A stretch of 61,311 nt of DNA from Xenorhabdus hominickii. GTDB taxonomy: Bacteria; Pseudomonadota; Gammaproteobacteria; Enterobacterales; Enterobacteriaceae. The position numbers and the translations under genes are program-made. The notes below the pieces were generated by a model. It saw only the letters and a list, made by a program, of their open reading frames with translations. It ran no database searches and was not told the origin of the DNA. Of this stretch, positions 57,424 through 61,311 are shown in pieces. Positions within the stretch are counted from its first letter, which is position 1. Each line of letters opens with the position of its first letter. The stretch is taken from assembly GCF_002632725.1 (NCBI RefSeq), contig NZ_NJAI01000002.1, positions 396,604 to 457,914 on the forward strand. Reading direction: 5' to 3'.

Positions 57424-59184
57424 TTAATTCGTCCAAAACTCACGTTTGGCTTTTTGCAGCTTTTCATAGGCATTTAATAATGCTTGATGTGCTGGCAGAG
57501 CTTTTAACTCTGAATCTACAGACCAAAGACCATGGAAGCAGTTCTCACCGGCAATAGCAGCAGAAGCCACATCGACAGTATTTTGACCGTACATTTTAAC
57601 GAATGCCTGATAATATTGTGCGGGTTCGCGCTCTTCTTCTTGGGTTAACAGTAACAGTGTTTGCAGGCAGCGATAATAATTAGCCCGATCAGCGGTGAAG
57701 ACAGAGGCATTGAAATCCTGAGTCCATTCAACCCAGATCAATGCTTGTTCCAGATCGTTACCGGCCAGTGCCAGCATGGATTTTAATTCACCGATACGAA
57801 GGTTGCTCCAGCCATTGTCTTTACCCGCTGCGATCCCTAATAATTCACGAACACGAGTAAAATCATCCAACCCTTCGTCATCCAATTGTTCAAGGAAAGC
57901 GAGATATTCTTCTGGTTGCCATTGGCTTTCTGGCAAAGACAAAATGGTATCACGCAGATGGATTCCCATGGTGTTATTGGCAATGTGCAAATCTTCAACT
58001 GGATAAATATCTGACATGCCCGGAACCAAAATACGGCAGGCATAAACACCAAGATGTTCATAATCAGCAATATAAACTTCGGCATCCAGTGTGTTGAAGA
58101 TACTCATCAGAGTGGCAAACTCTTCTTCGGTTGTTCCGCTGAAACTCCAGTCAGCAAATTCATAATCGGCATTTTGCTTGAACAGATCCCAGCTGATTGC
58201 GCCACTTGAGTCAATAAAGTGAGTTTCTAGGTTAGTGTGCTCAGAGACTTCTTCATCATCGAAACTTGGCGGAGTAAAGACATCAAGATCTTTCAGACTA
58301 CGGCCTTGCAGTAGCTCTGTGACGGTACGTTCCAGTGCAACGCCAAAATCAGGATGGGCGCCAAAAGAAGCGAAACAAGTGCCATTATTCGGATTGAATA
58401 ATACGACACAAATTACCGGGAATTGACCACCGAGTGATGCATCGTAGCAATAGAGTGGGAAGCCTTCTTCCTGCAATTTATTGACAGCTTCAACCACACC
58501 GGGATAACGATTCATGACATCTTGTGGAATTTCAGGCAAGCTAATGCATTCTGCGATAATGCGGTTCTTCACGTAGCGTTCGAACACTTCAGATAATCCC
58601 TGAACACGCGCTTCGTTCATGGTATTGCCCGCTGACATGCCGTTTGAAACATATAGGTTGCCGACAATATTCATTGGAATATAAATAACTTGATTATCTG
58701 ATTGACGAGAGAATGGCAGAGCGCAGATCCCACGTTCTTCATTGCCCGATTGCATGTCGATCAATTGGCTGGCACAGAGCGCATTATCTGGGTTGTAAAA
58801 ACGATGTAGGCGTTCGTCTAAGATACCTTCTGGCAGAGAATCATCTTCAGGCAGAGGAAACCACTTCTCATTTGGATAGTGAACAAACTCGCCGTTGGCA
58901 ATGGCATCGCCGAGGTAAAAATCCGCAAAGAAATAGTTGGTTGATAGACGCTCAAAATATTCCCCCAGTGCAGAAGCTAGCGCCGCTTTTTTGCTAGCGC
59001 CCTTGCCATTGGTAAAGCACAGAGGGCAGTCACGATCGCGGATATGCACTGACCAAACATGAGGTACAGGATTTAACCATGAAGCTTCTTCAATATTAAA
59101 ACCGAGGGATTCTAGCTTGTGCTGGAAACGGTTAATGGAATCTTCCAGTGCGGCATCTTTGCCTGGAATATAGGTATGCGTCAT
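57424..59184 (-). CDS. ycaO: YcaO: ribosomal protein S12 methylthiolation accessory factor
   Basis: The 586-residue ATP-dependent cyclodehydratase-family protein has the E. coli YcaO length. The YcaO fold (about 50-400) includes GKGASKKAALASALGEYFER, NEARVQGLSEVFERYVKNRI and the ATP/Mg-binding glutamates in these helices. A C-terminal tetratricopeptide-like extension (about 410-586) is characteristic of this non-peptide-processing group. E. coli YcaO supports RimO-dependent methylthiolation of S12 Asp. No precursor peptide or cyclase lies nearby, so it is not a natural-product gene. Confidence 0.95.
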   Translation of the reverse strand: MTHTYIPGKDAALEDSINRFQHKLESLGFNIEEASWLNPVPHVWSVHIRDRDCPLCFTNGKGASKKAALASALGEYFERLSTNYFFADFYLGDAIANGEFVHYPNEKWFPLPEDDSLPEGILDERLHRFYNPDNALCASQLIDMQSGNEERGICALPFSRQSDNQVIYIPMNIVGNLYVSNGMSAGNTMNEARVQGLSEVFERYVKNRIIAECISLPEIPQDVMNRYPGVVEAVNKLQEEGFPLYCYDASLGGQFPVICVVLFNPNNGTCFASFGAHPDFGVALERTVTELLQGRSLKDLDVFTPPSFDDEEVSEHTNLETHFIDSSGAISWDLFKQNADYEFADWSFSGTTEEEFATLMSIFNTLDAEVYIADYEHLGVYACRILVPGMSDIYPVEDLHIANNTMGIHLRDTILSLPESQWQPEEYLAFLEQLDDEGLDDFTRVRELLGIAAGKDNGWSNLRIGELKSMLALAGNDLEQALIWVEWTQDFNASVFTADRANYYRCLQTLLLLTQEEEREPAQYYQAFVKMYGQNTVDVASAAIAGENCFHGLWSVDSELKALPAHQALLNAYEKLQKAKREFWTN

Positions 59185-59332
59185 TGTGATTCACTTTAAT
59201 TTCTATTAGAGGCCGTATATCATACGGTGTTTTTTTTGTCCGCTCTATCAATTCCCCAAAATTATTATTAAAGATAGTTTATTTATTTCCGATTTACATA
59301 CTAAAATAACTTTTTTTACAAGGAGTTAAATA

Positions 59333-60376
59333 ATGAAAAAGACTAAAAAAACAGCAATAGCCAGCTTTTTGGCTTTAATCAGTGGTTCTGCATTTGCTTT
59401 GCCAAACATTACCGTTTTGGCAACAGGTGGCACAATCGCTGGGGGTGGTGAATCGGCAACACAATCTAGTTATACGGCGGGCAAAGTGGGTGTTGATGCA
59501 TTGCTGAATGCTGTTCCAGCAATCAAAAACATCGCTGACTTGAAAGGTGAGCAGGTTGTTAGTATCGGTTCTCAGGACATGAACGATCAGGTTTGGTTGA
59601 CTCTGGCAAAGAAAATCAATGCTGATTGTGATAAAACCGATGGTTTCGTTATTACTCATGGTACTGATACTATGGAGGAAACTGCTTATTTTCTCGATTT
59701 GACAACTCAGTGCAAGAAACCTGTTGTGATGGTTGGCGCTATGCGTCCATCTACTGCATTGGGTGCTGATGGCCCATTGAATCTGTACAATGCAGTTGTT
59801 GTTGCCGTTGATAAAAATTCCGCAAACCGTGGTGTTCTGCTGGCGATGAACGATACCGTTATTCATGGTCGTGACATTGGTAAATTAAGCACAACTGAAG
59901 TTCAGGCGTTTCAGGCTGTCAATGCTGGTGCACAAGGCTTCGTTCATAACGGTAAAGTAAATTACTATTCTGCTGCACAAGTACAAGCAAATAAAGTAGC
60001 TTTTGATGTTAGCAACCTGGACAAACTGCCAAAAGTGGGCATTGTTTATAACTACTCCAACGCATCTGATCTGCCAGCAAAAGCTTTCGTTGAAAATGGC
60101 TATCAGGGCATTGTCAGTGCTGGTGTAGGTAACGGCAACATTTACAAGTCTGTTTTTGATGCCTTGGCTAAAGCTGCTAAAGATGACGTTGTTGTTGTTC
60201 GTTCCAGCCGTATTCCTTTCGGTTATACAACGCCAAATGCTGAAGTTGATGATAGCAAATATGGCTTTGTGGCATCAGAACGTTTGAACCCACAGAAAGC
60301 GCGTGTTCTGCTGCAATTGGCGCTGACTCAGACTACTGACGTAGCAAAAATTCAGGATATGTTTAGTAAGTATTAA
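59333..60376 (+). CDS. ansB: L-asparaginase II, periplasmic
   Basis: The 347-residue precursor has a signal peptide (about 1-22, ending SAFA) and the two active-site threonines in ITVLATGGTIAGGGES and VITHGTDTMEETAYF. GAMRPSTALGADGPLNLYNA and GVLLAMNDTVIHGRDIGK complete the catalytic pocket. The mature cysteines (ADCDKT; TTQCKK) that form the disulfide in E. coli AsnB are present. It hydrolyses asparagine to aspartate for anaerobic fumarate supply. AAGGAG lies before the ATG and a terminator follows. Confidence 0.97.
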   Translation: MKKTKKTAIASFLALISGSAFALPNITVLATGGTIAGGGESATQSSYTAGKVGVDALLNAVPAIKNIADLKGEQVVSIGSQDMNDQVWLTLAKKINADCDKTDGFVITHGTDTMEETAYFLDLTTQCKKPVVMVGAMRPSTALGADGPLNLYNAVVVAVDKNSANRGVLLAMNDTVIHGRDIGKLSTTEVQAFQAVNAGAQGFVHNGKVNYYSAAQVQANKVAFDVSNLDKLPKVGIVYNYSNASDLPAKAFVENGYQGIVSAGVGNGNIYKSVFDALAKAAKDDVVVVRSSRIPFGYTTPNAEVDDSKYGFVASERLNPQKARVLLQLALTQTTDVAKIQDMFSKY

Positions 60377-60397
60377 TTTTTTATTTAAAACATAAAG

Positions 60398-60422
60398 AAA
60401 GACGCTTTTGCGTCTTTTTTTT
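60398..60422 (+). terminator. Terminator after ansB
   Basis: An 8-bp stem AAAGACGC/GCGTCTTT (60398-60405 with 60410-60417) with a TTTT loop is followed by a T-run to 60422. Confidence 0.93.
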
Positions 60423-61017
60423 GTCATTCTAAGAAAGGAGATTGGCAAAGAGGGGGGCAATGTATCGTTGCTTCTTTTGCCGAAGGCATATGCGATGATA
60501 GGCTTTAGTTGAAGTTCCCAAACATACCACAATTTTTTATTCCCGCTTGACAGGCACTATAACTATAGTCGAATTAGAAAGTGCTATTACAGGAGAGACA
60601 GCATTAACGGTGGTGGCCTTCGTTAACTATACCGCGCTTTTTCACGTTCTTTGTCTGATGAAAAACCGACATTCAATCCCTACTCCCTCCATTTCAATCC
60701 TCTCTCGTAAAAAATGAAGATTATCTTATAAAGAACAACGTATTGGATATACGACCAAACACCATTACAATGTCTTTGTTTCATTTGTGAATAATTTATT
60801 TTGTATATATTTCCATTATGAACTATATTTAAAAAACACGTATTTTATTTTAAATAACATTTGTCTTTAGTTATGTTCCTGATTTGTTAATTTTTAACAA
60901 TTCCACCCTCGTCAGACATTAAATTATTGATGGCTCCGGAGCGCATTCCGTTTTTTGTTAAAATTGCAAATTGGAATTTATGGGGCATGTTCATTAATTA
61001 TAAGAAGGCGTTTAAAA
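60423..61017. other. AT-rich non-coding right flank
   Basis: Nothing definite. A stop-to-stop plus frame of 72 codons (60502-60717), with only a TTG as possible start (60547) and no ribosome site, could be a gene remnant; I cannot identify it. From 60720 the sequence becomes strongly AT-rich, which suggests transferred or decaying DNA. Confidence 0.4.
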
Positions 61018-61173
61018 ATGAAAAATGTAATATGCATATATCGTAACCTAAAATTTGATGGAAATATTTATGTCAAAATTAATGACCGATTAACTATTAG
61101 CAACTCCAAGATAACACTATTTAAAAATGGAAAAATTATTGGCAAAAAAAATGGTCATGTATTAAATAGTTAG
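61018..61173 (+). CDS. Hypothetical 51-residue basic protein
   Basis: The peptide MKNVICIYRNLKFDGNIYVK... is Lys/Asn/Ile-rich with no signal peptide or membrane span. ATG 61018 has AAGAAGG 9 bases upstream; the frame opens earlier at 60955 with no support. The pattern of alternating hydrophobic and polar residues (YVKINDRLTISNSKITLFKN) suggests beta strands. I recognise no family. High A+T and codon use unlike ansB suggest acquired DNA. It could also be a chance frame. Confidence 0.4.
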   Translation: MKNVICIYRNLKFDGNIYVKINDRLTISNSKITLFKNGKIIGKKNGHVLNS

Positions 61174-61311
61174 ATTGAATATCAAAAATAGTACTCACGC
61201 TCAATAAAAGTTCCTATCACCTTATCGTGCATTTCTTCGGATTTTGAATAACTGATAGTTTTTCTATTCAGTCTTTTTACTCGAGTACGCTGAGTTAAAT
61301 TCGTTCTCTCT

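Noticed and set aside
57424..59184. YcaO as part of a thiazole/oxazole peptide cluster
   Set aside because: It has the E. coli YcaO length and C-terminal extension, conserved focA-pfl context, and no precursor peptide, dehydrogenase or transporter beside it.

Overview
The window is about 61 kb of a moderately AT-rich enterobacterial chromosome. Nearly every gene has an obvious Escherichia coli counterpart, in the order found around the E. coli his/gnd and ybjG-to-pfl regions. The best fit is a member of the Morganellaceae, probably Xenorhabdus or Photorhabdus. That placement is an inference from the divergence level of the proteins, ERIC repeats in intergenic DNA, the P2-like tail-fibre gene and the pattern of lost E. 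coli neighbours. The sequence alone does not prove the genus.

Layout. Positions 1-1851 (minus) hold the 5' part of a phage or tailocin tail-fibre gene whose middle is a tandem array of 177-bp (59-residue) repeats running off the window edge. Then come yegH (minus), gnd (plus), an unreported-looking 42-residue membrane peptide, a YeaK-type editing hydrolase and an iron-type alcohol dehydrogenase with a near-consensus FNR site upstream. The complete histidine operon hisL-hisGDCBHAFI(E) follows on the minus strand, with a classical His-codon attenuator, and yeeZ lies divergently from it.

After a glutathione transferase gene come dacC, the serine transporter sdaC, a 1.2-kb AT-rich gap with a perfect 21-bp inverted repeat, ybjG, a degraded ERIC copy, the sigma-E-controlled small RNA rybB, grxA, ybjC, ybjN and rlmC. 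Next are the arginine uptake operon artPIQM, the lysine exporter lysO, the OLD-family nuclease ybjD, macAB, cspD, clpS-clpA, infA, aat, cydDC, trxB, lrp, ftsK, lolA, rarA and serS. Nfs/rimK, a separate artJ, serW and dmsABC, which E. coli carries in this stretch, are absent.

The right end is an anaerobic-metabolism block: a BPSS1780-type membrane protein, pflA, an ERIC element, pflB, focA (FNR box and long AT-rich palindromes upstream), ycaO and periplasmic asparaginase ansB. The last 900 bp are AT-rich and hold one small putative gene.

Functional themes: histidine biosynthesis under attenuation; envelope maintenance (dacC, ybjG, lolA, rybB, macAB); amino-acid traffic (sdaC, art, lysO, ansB, lrp); protein quality control and the N-end rule (clpS, clpA, aat); and redox or anaerobic physiology (cydDC, trxB, grxA, pfl-focA, alcohol dehydrogenase). 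I found no wholly new multigene system. The most interesting items are the fibre-gene repeat array, a G9 tract at the start of macA, a 15-bp tandem repeat in the lrp leader, a possible small RNA antisense to ybjG, the new small membrane peptide and the rybB locus.
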